Below, piece after piece: positions 16,993-25,871 of a stretch of DNA of 39,150 nucleotides (the first letter of the stretch is position 1; each line of letters starts with the position of its first letter). Position numbers and translations under genes: made by a program. The stretch is from the NCBI GenBank assembly GCA_017983635.1, contig JAGOBA010000024.1, forward strand, positions 1-39,150, given 5' to 3'. A model generated the notes under the pieces. The model did not search any database, was not told where the DNA came from, and saw nothing but the letters and a program-made list of their open reading frames with translations. Source of the stretch: Alphaproteobacteria bacterium (GTDB taxonomy: Bacteria; Pseudomonadota; Alphaproteobacteria; Micropepsales; Micropepsaceae).

Positions 16993-17445
16993 CTAGTGCT
17001 TATGATGGTCGATGAAGTCTTTGAGCGCGGCTTCGAGTTCGGCCTTGTTGTGCGCGTGCGAGACCTTGTCGAGCAATTCGTCGAGGTCGTGCGTGTGGCC
17101 GTGGGCGGCCTCAAGCTTTTCGATTTCATGCACCGCGTAGTCGTGGGCCTTCTTGAAGTCCTTTTCGTGGTGCACGTGGTCGAGGATGGCCTCGATCGCG
17201 TGAAGCACGTCGTCTTCGTGACCCTTGTCGCTTGCGGCGTTCGCCACGACATGGCGCGCGTCGAAGCGGCCGGACGTCAACGCATGAATCACTTCCATCG
17301 GCACCTTCACCGACCGGTTCCGGTTGGACACGCGGCCCAGCAAGAAACCCATCGAAAACAAGGCGGCCGACAGCAGCGCGGCGACTGCGAAGACTTGAAG
17401 CTGTACGAGGCTGATGCTGCTGACGGCGGCGCTAACAAATTCCAT
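16993..17445 (-). CDS. Membrane-anchored His-rich helical protein
   Basis: I do not recognise a family. The 150-residue product has one N-terminal membrane segment (residues about 12-37, ending MGFLLGRVSNRNR, so the C-terminus probably stays in the cytoplasm). An almost entirely helical, charged tail follows, with many histidines: HVHHEKDFKKAHDYAVHEIEK, HGHTHD, SHAHNK and the terminal DHHKH. Such clusters can bind zinc, nickel or copper. ATG 17445 is preferred because GGGGGAG lies directly upstream on the minus strand. It converges on the ZnuD-like receptor, so a role in metal handling is a reasonable but untested inference. Confidence 0.75.
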   Translation of the reverse strand: MEFVSAAVSSISLVQLQVFAVAALLSAALFSMGFLLGRVSNRNRSVKVPMEVIHALTSGRFDARHVVANAASDKGHEDDVLHAIEAILDHVHHEKDFKKAHDYAVHEIEKLEAAHGHTHDLDELLDKVSHAHNKAELEAALKDFIDHHKH

Positions 17446-17817
17446 TACACACTCCCCCAACTGGAAATTTCGCGATGTGTTTAACAGATTGAATCGAGCA
17501 TGCCAGCAGTGATCGAAAGCACGCGCGCACGTGTCGCTGACGTTGTGCGAAAAGTGAAACACTGGCAACGACGTCATTCGCGCGTGTCATGCAAAGCGCG
17601 CCGATGGTTCGCGTGAGACGATTCAAATTGTGCGTTGCCACTCCCGCCAATCGGGAATGCGCGTGCTGCCGCTCCCACGTCGCGAGAGTGCGAACTTGGC
17701 GACCCAGATTCCCATCTGGGTTGTCGAGCGTTCGGCACGATGACTGCACCGGTCCCTCAAAGCCGTCTTGCACGGGGCGCAAACTGTCTCGCCAAGGCAC
17801 AAATGAGGGTCCAGTGC
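17446..17817. other. 372-base intergenic region with one hairpin
   Basis: No convincing gene is present between the His-rich gene and the small protein at 17818. The clearest structure is CCCAGAT-TCCC-ATCTGGG at 17703-17720, a 7-bp stem with a 4-base loop that extends by three more pairs (one G-T) to 17700-17723 and is followed by TCGAG. It could be a leader structure of the downstream gene. Divergent promoters for both flanking genes must lie here but I could not assign them. Confidence 0.5.
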
Positions 17818-18129
17818 ATGGTTAAGCGCATCGTTGCAGCCATTGTCGGTGCCGCATCCGTGTTCGGTATTTGGTTCGGGGTCGCAAAGTTGCGAGCGAT
17901 TGCAGCCGAACAAGACGTTGTCACTGTCGATCAGTGCACGCCCGACGCATTCGTCGACTGTGTCGGTTATTCGAAGCCTGAACCTATCGCGCCGCCTTGC
18001 AAGGCGTGGCTCGGTGCCGACGCGAGCGTCGCAGCGTTGTCTGCATGTCTGCATGCGGCGCGAGCGCGCGAGAACGCGCTGAAGCTGCAGCAGCTTCAGC
18101 GCGCACAGGCTGCGGAGAAGTCAATCTGA
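17818..18129 (+). CDS. Small hypothetical protein with N-terminal membrane segment
   Basis: Family not recognised. The 103-residue product starts MVKRIVAAIVGAASVFGIWFGVAKL, a signal anchor or signal peptide, then has a short Cys-containing domain (CTPDAFVDCV, PPCKAWLGA, LSACLHAAR: four cysteines) and a helical, basic C-terminus with AREN-LKLQQLQRAQ. ATG 17818 is chosen over ATG 17803 because AGGG lies 9 bases upstream and the membrane segment then starts the protein. Its stop abuts the convergent ornithine decarboxylase stop with no bases between. The four cysteines suggest disulfides if the domain is periplasmic. Confidence 0.62.
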   Translation: MVKRIVAAIVGAASVFGIWFGVAKLRAIAAEQDVVTVDQCTPDAFVDCVGYSKPEPIAPPCKAWLGADASVAALSACLHAARARENALKLQQLQRAQAAEKSI

Positions 18130-19398
18130 TCAGATACAGACGCTGGCGAGCGGCGGCATGCCGTTGAAAGCGATCGACGAATAGGTCGTCGTGTAGGCGC
18201 CGGTCGAGAGGATCAGGACCCTGTCGCCCGCCTTCAATGCGGTCGGCAGACGATAGTCGCTCTTGTCGTAGAGGATGTCCGCGCTGTCGCAGGTGGGGCC
18301 CGCTAGCACGACGGGCGCGGTTTCGTTGCCGTCGTGCGGGGTGAGGAGGCGGTACTTGATCGCCTCATCCATCGTTTCGGCAAGGCCATGGAACTTGCCG
18401 ACGTCGAGATAGACCCAACGCCGTTCGTCGCTGCCGCCCTTGTGGGCGACAAGCACGACTTCGCTGACGATCACGCCGGCATCGCCGACGATGTAGCGGC
18501 CGGGTTCGATGATCACGTCAGGCAGATTCGCGCCGAAGTGTTTCTTGAGCGAATTACGGATGGCGCGGCCGTAGAATACGATCGGGGGAACCTCGCGGTT
18601 GTAGCGCGAGGGGAAGCCGCCGCCGACATTGACCATGCGTAGCGCGACGCCGCGCGCGGCGAGATCTTGGAATAGATCGGCCGCTTGGCGAATCGCCTTG
18701 TCGAATTGGGCGAGGTCGGTCTGCTGCGAGCCGACGTGGAACGAGATGCCGTACGGGTCCAGGCCGAGCTCCTTGGCGCGGACAAGCAGATCCGCGGCCA
18801 TCGGGGTCTCACATCCGAACTTGCGCGAGAGCGGCCATTCAGCGCCGCTGCAATCGACGAGGATGCGGCAGAAGACCTTCGCGCCTGGTGCGCTTTCGGC
18901 GAGCTTCACCAATTCGGCTTCGCTGTCGAAGGCGAAGAGGCGGACGCCGCGGTCGAAGGCGGTGGCGATGTCGCGCTGCTTCTTGATGGTGTTGCCGAAC
19001 GACAGGCGCTCCGGCTCCACGCCATGAGCGAGGCAGAGGTCGATTTCGCCGATGCTGGCCGTGTCGAAGTTCGATCCAAGACTGGCGAGGCGCTTGATCA
19101 CCTCGCCGGCGGGGTTCGCCTTGACGGCGTAGAAGACGCTCGCTTCCGGCAGAGCGCGCACGAGGTCGGCGTAGTGGTGCTCGACCAGGTCGACGTCGAC
19201 GATCAGGCAGGGTGACGGCAGCGTCGCGGTTTGGAGGTGACGGGCGATTCGGGGCGGCAAGCCGCCACGTTCCGCCGGCAGGTCGGCCTTGCGGGCGATG
19301 GCGCGCAACGCTTCGAGCGCCGCCTTGGGCGAGCGATCGGCGAGGTCTTCGGAATCGAATTGTCGCTTGCGGGCTTTCACGCCCCGGTCGGTCAGCAT
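18130..19398 (-). CDS. speF: Ornithine/lysine decarboxylase (group IV, alanine-racemase fold)
   Basis: A 422-residue PLP-dependent decarboxylase of the fold-III group that makes putrescine from ornithine. Visible features are the PLP lysine K93 in YAVKANP, the beta-barrel motifs NTIKKQRD and FDSEAEL, HVGSQQ, the phosphate-binding NVGGGFP, EPGRYIVG, and the active-site Cys in GPTCDSADILYD. It resembles alphaproteobacterial ODCs; whether lysine is also used cannot be read. ATG 19398 is preferred over GTG 19407 because AAAGGG lies 8 bases upstream. The start is preceded by about 190 bases that look like a structured leader. The symbol follows common use for alphaproteobacterial ODC. Confidence 0.93.
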   Translation of the reverse strand: MLTDRGVKARKRQFDSEDLADRSPKAALEALRAIARKADLPAERGGLPPRIARHLQTATLPSPCLIVDVDLVEHHYADLVRALPEASVFYAVKANPAGEVIKRLASLGSNFDTASIGEIDLCLAHGVEPERLSFGNTIKKQRDIATAFDRGVRLFAFDSEAELVKLAESAPGAKVFCRILVDCSGAEWPLSRKFGCETPMAADLLVRAKELGLDPYGISFHVGSQQTDLAQFDKAIRQAADLFQDLAARGVALRMVNVGGGFPSRYNREVPPIVFYGRAIRNSLKKHFGANLPDVIIEPGRYIVGDAGVIVSEVVLVAHKGGSDERRWVYLDVGKFHGLAETMDEAIKYRLLTPHDGNETAPVVLAGPTCDSADILYDKSDYRLPTALKAGDRVLILSTGAYTTTYSSIAFNGMPPLASVCI

Positions 19399-19500
19399 CG
19401 TCAACACCCTTTATGACCCGGCTTGAAACCGGTGCGATCAAAAAGGACGCTTCCGTCGTTGCATAAACCACCAAGGGCCAGCGGCACGTGCGTTACGCGT
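19399..19500 (-). promoter_or_regulatory. Candidate speF-type RNA leader of ornithine decarboxylase
   Basis: On the minus strand the bases before the ATG include GACG-GAAG-CGTC followed by CTTTTTG, then GATCGCACCGGTTTCAAG, CCGGGTCATAAAGGG and the start codon. A hairpin with a U run next to a second hairpin abutting the Shine-Dalgarno sequence is the layout of a regulatory leader. Rfam describes a speF motif upstream of alphaproteobacterial ornithine decarboxylase genes, and this segment resembles what I recall of its 3' end. The identity was not checked and the boundaries are approximate. Confidence 0.45.
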
Positions 19501-19588
19501 CGTTAGAATCGTAGCAAGTAATAGTTGCTGAACCGTTCTGCAAGAGTTTGTTGACGAACGGGATGACGCAGCGTGTGGATCGTCAGGC

Positions 19589-21838
19589 TCAGCGACGGCG
19601 TCGACCGCGCTCGAACGTCTTCTTCGGGGCGGTGCGCGGCCGCATCGGCGAGCCGGGTTTGCCGCCTTCGAGAAGATCGAATCGGAGGCCGCCGGTGAGC
19701 GGCGTTGCTTCTTCCAGACGTACGCGCACTGTGTCGCCGAGCCGGAAGGTGAGGCCGGACTTCTCGCCGACAAGCGCGTGGGCGCGTTCGTCGTGGTGGA
19801 AGAACTCTCGACCCAACGAGCGGACGGGGATCAGCCCGTCCGCGCCGGTTTCGGCGAGCCGCACGAAGAGGCCGAAGCGGGTGACGCCGGAGATCCGCCC
19901 AGCGAACTCGCCGCCCAGACGGTTCGACATGTAGGCGGCGATGTAGCGGTCGGTGGAGTCGCGCTCCGCCGCCATGGCACGGCGCTCGAAGGCGGAGATG
20001 TCTTGCGCGGTTCGGTCCAGGCGGTCGATTTCGCCGTCGGTTAGTCCGCCTTCGCCAAGCCTGAACGTCCGGATCAAGGCGCGGTGGACGATCAAGTCGG
20101 CATAACGCCGGATCGGTGAGGTGAAGTGCGCGTAGCGGCGCAGGCTCAGGCCGAAGTGGCCGATGTTGTCAGGGCTGTACTCGGCTTGGCTTTGCGAGCG
20201 GAGCATGACGACGTTGATCAATTCCGTGTGCGGCGTGTTGCGGCCCATCTGTAGGATGCGGTTCAGCATCGCGGTTGTGACCGTCTGGGCGCGGGGCAGG
20301 TTGATGTTGAGCGTGCCGAGGAAGTCGCTCAAGGCGCCGAGTTTTTCTTCCGACGGCGGCGCGTGGATGCGGAAGACCAGCGGGCAGCGTTTGGCCTCTA
20401 GCGCTTCGGCGGCGGCGACGTTGGCCTGGATCATGAACTCTTCGATCAACTTGTGCGCGTCGTAGCGTTCGCGCACGCCAATCGACTTCACCTTGCCGTC
20501 GGGGCCAAGCTCGATCTTGTGTTCGGGTAGATCGAGATCCAGCGGGCTGCGCTTCTCGCGTGCTTTGATGAGCGTGCGGTAGCAGGCCTCGAGTGGCTTC
20601 AGGATCGGCACGAGCAGTGGGCCGGTCTTGTCGTTCGGGTGGCCGTCGAGCGCTTCTTGCACTTCGTTGTAGGTGAGGCGGGCGGCTGAACGCATGAGCG
20701 CGCGCTCGAAGCGGTGGCTTTTGAGTTTGCCCTGAGCGTCGAACTTTAGGTGGCAGGCGAGGATCGCGCGGTCTTGTTTTTCCTTCAATGAACAGAGATC
20801 CGCCGACAGGCGCTCCGGCAGCATCGGCACGACGCGGTCGGGGAAGTAGACGGAATTGCCGCGGCGCTGGGCTTCGCGGTCGAGAGCTGAGTGTTGGCGG
20901 ACGTAGTAGGCGACGTCGGCGATCGCGACGATCGCGTTGAAGCCACCTTTGTTGCCCGGGTCTTCGTCGGGTGCGGCCCAGACGGCGTCGTCGTGGTCGC
21001 GCGCGTCGGGTGGGTCGATGGTGACGAGCGGGATCTTGCGCAGATCGACGCGGCCGCCTTCGAGCGTTGCGGGTGTGGCGCGTTCGGACTCGTCGATGAC
21101 GCTGTCGGGGAAATGATCGGGGATGCCGTGGGCGTGGATCGCGATCAGGCTGATCGCCTTCGGCTCCGACATTTTTCCGAGGCGCTCGCGGACGCGCGCT
21201 TTCGGCTGGCCGAGCGCACGGCCGGAGAGCGGCTCGACGACGACAAGTTCGCCGTCGATGGCGCCGTTCGTGTCGCCCTCGGCGACCATGAACTCGTGGC
21301 GGGCTTTACGATCCACCGGCTCGACGCGGCCATGGCGGCCGAGTTTGCGGAAGACGCCGATCGCCTTGTGCGCACTGGTGCCGAGGCGCTTGATGATGCG
21401 CGCTTCGTAGCCGCTGTGGTTGCGCTTGAGGCGTGCGAGGAAGCGTTCGCCAACGCCGAGTGCGCGGCCTTCGACTGCCGCATCGGCGCCGGGGGCTAGG
21501 ATGATCGTCGGCGGTTCGGCGTCGCTATCCCATTGAGTGGGGCGGCAGAGGAGTTCGCCGTCGGGATCTTGGCCGATCACCTCGACCACGGTCACTTCGG
21601 GAAGGTCGCCGGTGCGAACCAGCTTCTTGCCGCGGCCGCGTTTGACTTCACCGCCGTCTTCGAGGTCGCGAAGCACGCGCTTCAAGGCGATCTTTGCGCC
21701 GCCCTTGATGTCGAAGTGGCGGGCGAGGTCGCGTTTCGTGGCGGCGGGATGTTCGGAAAGGTAGGCTAGCAATTCTTCGCGCGTGGGAATGCTGTCGCGT
21801 TTTTGAGGCTCACGCGGTTCGCGCTTTTTCGTATTCAC
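19589..21838 (-). CDS. rnr: Ribonuclease R
   Basis: A 749-residue RNB-family 3'-5' exoribonuclease able to degrade structured RNA. An N-terminal winged-helix region (about 15-70), cold-shock domains, the catalytic RNB domain with DPPDARDHDDAV and its clustered Asp residues, YYVRQHSALDREAQRRGNSVYFPDRVVPMLPE (interrupted by variable positions), SPDNIGHFGLSLRRYAHFTSPIRRYADL, and a C-terminal S1 domain (ISGVTRFGLFVRL) are visible. The tail is basic (KKTFERGRRRR). The GTG start overlaps the topA stop (GTGA), matching the conserved alphaproteobacterial topA-rnr pair. Length is usual for the class. Confidence 0.96.
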   Translation of the reverse strand: MNTKKREPREPQKRDSIPTREELLAYLSEHPAATKRDLARHFDIKGGAKIALKRVLRDLEDGGEVKRGRGKKLVRTGDLPEVTVVEVIGQDPDGELLCRPTQWDSDAEPPTIILAPGADAAVEGRALGVGERFLARLKRNHSGYEARIIKRLGTSAHKAIGVFRKLGRHGRVEPVDRKARHEFMVAEGDTNGAIDGELVVVEPLSGRALGQPKARVRERLGKMSEPKAISLIAIHAHGIPDHFPDSVIDESERATPATLEGGRVDLRKIPLVTIDPPDARDHDDAVWAAPDEDPGNKGGFNAIVAIADVAYYVRQHSALDREAQRRGNSVYFPDRVVPMLPERLSADLCSLKEKQDRAILACHLKFDAQGKLKSHRFERALMRSAARLTYNEVQEALDGHPNDKTGPLLVPILKPLEACYRTLIKAREKRSPLDLDLPEHKIELGPDGKVKSIGVRERYDAHKLIEEFMIQANVAAAEALEAKRCPLVFRIHAPPSEEKLGALSDFLGTLNINLPRAQTVTTAMLNRILQMGRNTPHTELINVVMLRSQSQAEYSPDNIGHFGLSLRRYAHFTSPIRRYADLIVHRALIRTFRLGEGGLTDGEIDRLDRTAQDISAFERRAMAAERDSTDRYIAAYMSNRLGGEFAGRISGVTRFGLFVRLAETGADGLIPVRSLGREFFHHDERAHALVGEKSGLTFRLGDTVRVRLEEATPLTGGLRFDLLEGGKPGSPMRPRTAPKKTFERGRRRR

Positions 21839-24555
21839 GTCTCTTCTAATACTTTCTTTTTGGCTGGCGCTTTCTTGGGCGCCGCCGGTTTGGGTTTTTC
21901 TTTGGTTTCGGCTTTAGCCGCTTTGACGGGCGCCGCTTTCGCAGGTGCCGCCTTCGCGGTCGCCGCTTCGGCTTTTGCCGGTTTGGCCGCTTTCTTGGCG
22001 ACCTTTTTCTTCTTCTTGCCGCCGCCTTGTTCAGCTCGGATGCGCAGGAGCTCGACGGCTTCGGCCAGCGTTACATTCTGCGGGTCGGTGCCTTTTGGCA
22101 CGTTCGCATTGACGTCGCCGTCGGTGATGTAGGGGCCATACTTGCCGCTCATCACTTTGACGGCCGCCTTTGTATCCGGGTGTTCGCCCAGTTCCTTCAG
22201 TGGCGCTTTCGCTTGGTTGAAGCGGCTCTTCGGGTTGGCCTTCTTCTCGGCCAGCAGCGTTACTGCGTGGTTCAGGCCGATGGTGAAGATGTCGTCCGGG
22301 TTTTCGAGATTGGCGTAGATGCCGTTGTGTTTGATGAACGGGCCGAAGCGGCCGAAATTCGCTTCGATCGGCAGGCCGTCTTCAGGATGTGCGCCAACAA
22401 GGCGCGGCAGTGCGAGGCGCTTCAACGCCGCCGCGAGATCGAGTGTGGCGAGGTCGACGCCTTTTGGCGCGCTCGCGGTTTTTGGCTTCGGTGCGTCTTT
22501 TTCTTTGCTCGATTCACCGAGCTGCAGATAGGGGCCGAAGCGGCCGGGGCGGAGTGTGACCGTCAGACCCGTTTCGGGATCGACGCCCAGCACGCGCGTT
22601 TCCACCGCGTTCTCACCGCTGTTGGCGAGCGGTCGTGTGTAGCTGCACTTCTCGTCGCCCTCGGAGCCGTAGTTCGAGCAGCCGATGAAGGCGCCGTTCT
22701 TGCCCAGGCGGAGACCAAGGCGGCCGGTCTGGCAGAGCTTGCACTTGCGCGGATCGACGCCGTCGGCGCCGGGCGGGAAGATGTGCGGGCCCAGAACTTC
22801 GTCCAACGTGTCGAGAACTTCGCGGATGCGTAGTTCCGAGATGCCTTTGATCGCGGCGTGGAAGTCCTTCCAGAAATCCGCGAGCAGCGTCTTCCATTTC
22901 AGCTTGCCGTCGGAGACTTGGTCGAGCTGGTCTTCCAGTCCGGCGGTGAAATCATATTCGACATAGTGACCGAAGAAGTTGGTCAAGAACGCGGTGACGA
23001 GTTGGCCACGGTCTTCGGGAATGAAGCGCGACTTGTCCATGCGCACGTATTGGCGGTCGCGCAGCACTTGCAGCGTCGAGGCGTAGGTTGAAGGGCGACC
23101 GATGCCGAGCTCTTCGAGCTTTTTGACCAGCGAGGCTTCCGAGAAGCGTGGCGGCGGTTCGGTGAAATGCTGCTCGGGCTTCACTTCGGTGACGCCCATG
23201 GCGTCGCCTTTGTTCACCTTCGGCAAGCGGGCGCCGTCATCGTCGTCGCCCGCGTCGTCCTTGCCTTCTTGATAGAGCGCGAGGAAGCCTTCGAAGGTCA
23301 GGACCGAGCCGTTCGCGCGCAAGCCGGTACGGCCGTCGGCGGTTTCGATGTCAATGGTTGTGCGCTCGAACTCGGCCGCTTCCATTTGGCTCGCGACCAT
23401 GCGCTTCCAGATCAGATCGTAGAGCCGCCACATATCGGGCTCGATGCTCTTGAGCGATTCCGGTGCGCGATCGACTTCCGAAGGGCGGATGGCTTCGTGC
23501 GCTTCTTGAGCGTTGCGGGTCTTCGATTTGTAGATGCGCGGGCTGTCGGGCAGATGGCGCTGCGAATAACGGCTGCCGATGAGTTTTCGGGTCGCGGCGA
23601 TCGCTTCGGGCGCGACGTCGACGCCGTCGGTACGCATATAGGTGATGAGACCGACCGTCTCGCCGCCGATGTCGACACCTTCGTAGAGGCGCTGGGCGAC
23701 GCGCATCGTGTGGCTGGCCGAGAAGCCAAGCTTACGTGCGGCTTCCTGCTGCAAGGTCGAGGTCGTGAAGGGCGGGTAAGGATTGCGGCGCGCGGGTTTG
23801 GACTCGACGCTGGTGACCGAGAACTTGCCGGCTTCGATGACGCTGCGGGCTTGGGCGGCGGCGACTTCGTTGGGCAGCGAGAACTTGTCGAGCTTCTCGC
23901 CGTTGAGTTTTACCAGGCGCGCGGACAGCGCATCTCCCGGCGGCGTCTTCAGGAGGGCATCGACGGTCCAGTACTCCTGGGCGCGGAACTTTTCGATTTC
24001 GAGTTCGCGCTCGCAGATGATGCGGAGTGCCACGGACTGAACGCGGCCGGCAGAGCGCGAGCCGGGCAGCTTGCGCCAGAGGACCGGCGAGAGGTTGTAG
24101 CCGACAAGGTAGTCGAGGGCGCGGCGGGCGAGGTAGGCGTCGACCAGCTGGCCGTCAATCTCGCGCGGGTGAGCCATGCCGTCGGCCACTGCGGCCTTGG
24201 TGATGGCGTTGAAGACGACGCGTTCGACCGCGACGTCCTTCAGAACTTTCTTGTCTTTCAAGACCTCAAGAAGGTGCCAGGAAATGGCTTCGCCTTCGCG
24301 GTCGGGGTCAGTGGCGAGGATGAGCTTCTTGGCGCCCTTAACGGCGGCAACGATTTCGCCGAGGTGCTTGGCGGCTCGGTCGGCGACCTCCCAGGACATG
24401 GCAAAGTCGTTGTCGGGCTGGACGGAGCCGTCCTCCTCCGCGAGGTCGCGGACGTGGCCGTACGACGCCAGTACCTTATATGTGGTGCCGAGATACTTAT
24501 TGATCGTCTTCGCCTTAGCTGGCGACTCTACGATCACGACGTTGGGTGCGGCCAC
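21835..24555 (-). CDS. topA: DNA topoisomerase I (type IA)
   Basis: A 906-residue enzyme that relaxes negative supercoils. The Toprim domain has VIVESPAKAKTI and DPDREGEAI (residues 83-90). The catalytic Tyr is Y306 in GLITYMRTDG. GRVQSVALRII and GIGRPSTYAS are family signatures. One four-Cys zinc motif is clear (CKLC near residue 615, then GCSNY and EKCSY), followed by zinc-less repeats GRFGPYLQLG, GRFGPFIKHNG and GKYGPYITDG and a long Lys/Ala-rich tail (KKKKKVAKKAAKPAKAEAA), as in other alphaproteobacteria. The start is GTG 24555, with AAGGA upstream. It lies upstream of rnr and 140 bases after the dprA stop. Confidence 0.97.
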   Translation of the reverse strand: MAAPNVVIVESPAKAKTINKYLGTTYKVLASYGHVRDLAEEDGSVQPDNDFAMSWEVADRAAKHLGEIVAAVKGAKKLILATDPDREGEAISWHLLEVLKDKKVLKDVAVERVVFNAITKAAVADGMAHPREIDGQLVDAYLARRALDYLVGYNLSPVLWRKLPGSRSAGRVQSVALRIICERELEIEKFRAQEYWTVDALLKTPPGDALSARLVKLNGEKLDKFSLPNEVAAAQARSVIEAGKFSVTSVESKPARRNPYPPFTTSTLQQEAARKLGFSASHTMRVAQRLYEGVDIGGETVGLITYMRTDGVDVAPEAIAATRKLIGSRYSQRHLPDSPRIYKSKTRNAQEAHEAIRPSEVDRAPESLKSIEPDMWRLYDLIWKRMVASQMEAAEFERTTIDIETADGRTGLRANGSVLTFEGFLALYQEGKDDAGDDDDGARLPKVNKGDAMGVTEVKPEQHFTEPPPRFSEASLVKKLEELGIGRPSTYASTLQVLRDRQYVRMDKSRFIPEDRGQLVTAFLTNFFGHYVEYDFTAGLEDQLDQVSDGKLKWKTLLADFWKDFHAAIKGISELRIREVLDTLDEVLGPHIFPPGADGVDPRKCKLCQTGRLGLRLGKNGAFIGCSNYGSEGDEKCSYTRPLANSGENAVETRVLGVDPETGLTVTLRPGRFGPYLQLGESSKEKDAPKPKTASAPKGVDLATLDLAAALKRLALPRLVGAHPEDGLPIEANFGRFGPFIKHNGIYANLENPDDIFTIGLNHAVTLLAEKKANPKSRFNQAKAPLKELGEHPDTKAAVKVMSGKYGPYITDGDVNANVPKGTDPQNVTLAEAVELLRIRAEQGGGKKKKKVAKKAAKPAKAEAATAKAAPAKAAPVKAAKAETKEKPKPAAPKKAPAKKKVLEET

Positions 24556-24695
24556 TTCTGACTCTATTCCTTACCGGGGGGTCCCTTTTGGGGGGCGGAC
24601 AGTGGTCTGAATCTGGTAAAGGTGTCAACCAACGGCAATGGACGGGGATCGGCTCGTCCAATTTTCTCTATTATTTTCAATATCTTACTGACATA

Positions 24696-25802
24696 TCATA
24701 CGCCTAGTATCGAAACTCTTTGACCTGGATGACGGGTGAGTTGACCAGCGAATTCGAGGTCCAGGAGGGCGGCCGAGACCTCAGCGGCGGATGCGCCGAG
24801 GAGTCGTATGAGGTCGTCGATTTCAACCGGTGCGGGTCCCAGGCGCTTCAGGATTTCGCGCTGCAGTGCGTCGGTGTTGTGGAGGATCGCGACCGCGGTT
24901 GGGTGGCGCGTCGGCAGACGGCGGACCGGGGCTTCGCGGGGGCCGAGAGCGCTCAAAACATCCTCAGCGGATTCGGTCAGGACGGCGCCTTGGCGGATGA
25001 GGCCGTTGGTGCCTTTGGCGCGCGGATCGAGGGGCGAGCCTGGGACCGCGAAGACGTCGCGGCCTTGTTCGCCGGCGAGCCTTGCTGTGATCAGCGAACC
25101 GGAGTTCAGCGTTGCCTCAACGACGACAACGCCGCGGGCGAGGCCGGAGATGATGCGGTTGCGGCGCGGGAAGTGTTGCGCGGTCGGTTGCTGGCCCATC
25201 GGCAGTTCCGAGATGACAGCGCCTTTGGTCGCGATCTCGTCGTAGAGCTTTTGGTTCTCAGGCGGGTAGACGACATCCACGCCTCCGGCCATCACGGCGA
25301 TGGTGCCGGTCGGGAGGCTGCCGGTGTGGGCGGCGGTGTCGATGCCGCGGGCGAGTCCCGATGCGACCACGAGGCCGGCGGCGCCGAGGTTGCGCGCAAT
25401 CTCGCGCGCGAAGCGTTGACCGAGGGCGGAGGCGTTGCGCGCGCCCACGATCGCGATGGTGTCGCGCGCGAAGAGTTTCGTTTGTCCGCGCACGGTGATG
25501 ATCGGCGGCGGTCCGTCGAGTTCGGCCAGGCCCGGCGGGTAGTCCGCTTCGCCGTGCGCAATCAAGCGGGCGCCGGCCTTGTCGGTGGCGTCGAACTCGC
25601 GCGTGGCCTCATCGGCTGAGAATAACTTGATCGGGCGCTTTGCGGATTTGCGGACGAGGTTGGGGAGTGCCTCGATCGCTGTGATCGCGTCGCCATAGCG
25701 TTCCAGCAATGCCCAGAACGTGACCGTCCCGATGTTCGTCGAGCGGATCAGTCTGAGCCGGGCGAAGCGCTCAGGCGCCGTGATGGCTATCGGTTCGTCC
25801 AT
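24696..25802 (-). CDS. dprA: DNA-processing protein DprA
   Basis: A 368-residue protein that binds single-stranded DNA and loads RecA during natural transformation. The Rossmann core shows IAIVGARNASALGQRFARE, LVVASGLARGIDTAAHTG, TIAVMAGGVDVVYPPEN, FPRRNRIISGLARGVVVVEA, SGSLITARLAGEQGRDVFAVPG and GTNGLIRQGA. The C-terminal winged-helix DML1-like region (LGPAPVEIDDLIRLLG) is present. An N-terminal HhH/SAM-like segment begins RLRLIRSTNIGTVTF. The ATG at 25802 touches the FNR-type box that faces the other way. The conserved topA-dprA-plsY order supports the call. DprA is common in alphaproteobacteria not known to be competent. Confidence 0.96.
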   Translation of the reverse strand: MDEPIAITAPERFARLRLIRSTNIGTVTFWALLERYGDAITAIEALPNLVRKSAKRPIKLFSADEATREFDATDKAGARLIAHGEADYPPGLAELDGPPPIITVRGQTKLFARDTIAIVGARNASALGQRFAREIARNLGAAGLVVASGLARGIDTAAHTGSLPTGTIAVMAGGVDVVYPPENQKLYDEIATKGAVISELPMGQQPTAQHFPRRNRIISGLARGVVVVEATLNSGSLITARLAGEQGRDVFAVPGSPLDPRAKGTNGLIRQGAVLTESAEDVLSALGPREAPVRRLPTRHPTAVAILHNTDALQREILKRLGPAPVEIDDLIRLLGASAAEVSAALLDLEFAGQLTRHPGQRVSILGV

Positions 25803-25815
25803 TGACTTGGATCAA
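25802..25815 (+). promoter_or_regulatory. FNR/FixK-type box upstream of a 28-codon gene
   Basis: TTGACTTGGATCAA fits the Crp/Fnr-family consensus TTGAY-N4-RTCAA with intact half-sites. Its centre is 63 bases before the ATG of the small gene at 25872, and the box abuts the divergent dprA start codon. Oxygen- or nitric-oxide-responsive FnrL, FixK or Dnr regulators of alphaproteobacteria bind such sites. The pattern is fairly rare by chance (about 0.15 expected in a window this size). No clear -10 element follows; an inverted repeat GCGCCA-GGC-TGGCGC lies at 25834-25848. Confidence 0.5.
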
Positions 25816-25871
25816 AGCGGGTTCGGCGCCGGTGCGCCAGGCTGGCGCGCTTCGGCACAAGGAAATGAGCC

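Noticed and set aside
23167..24561. 464-codon plus-strand frame opposite topA
   Set aside because: Antisense shadow of topA, repetitive acidic composition and no recognisable motif.
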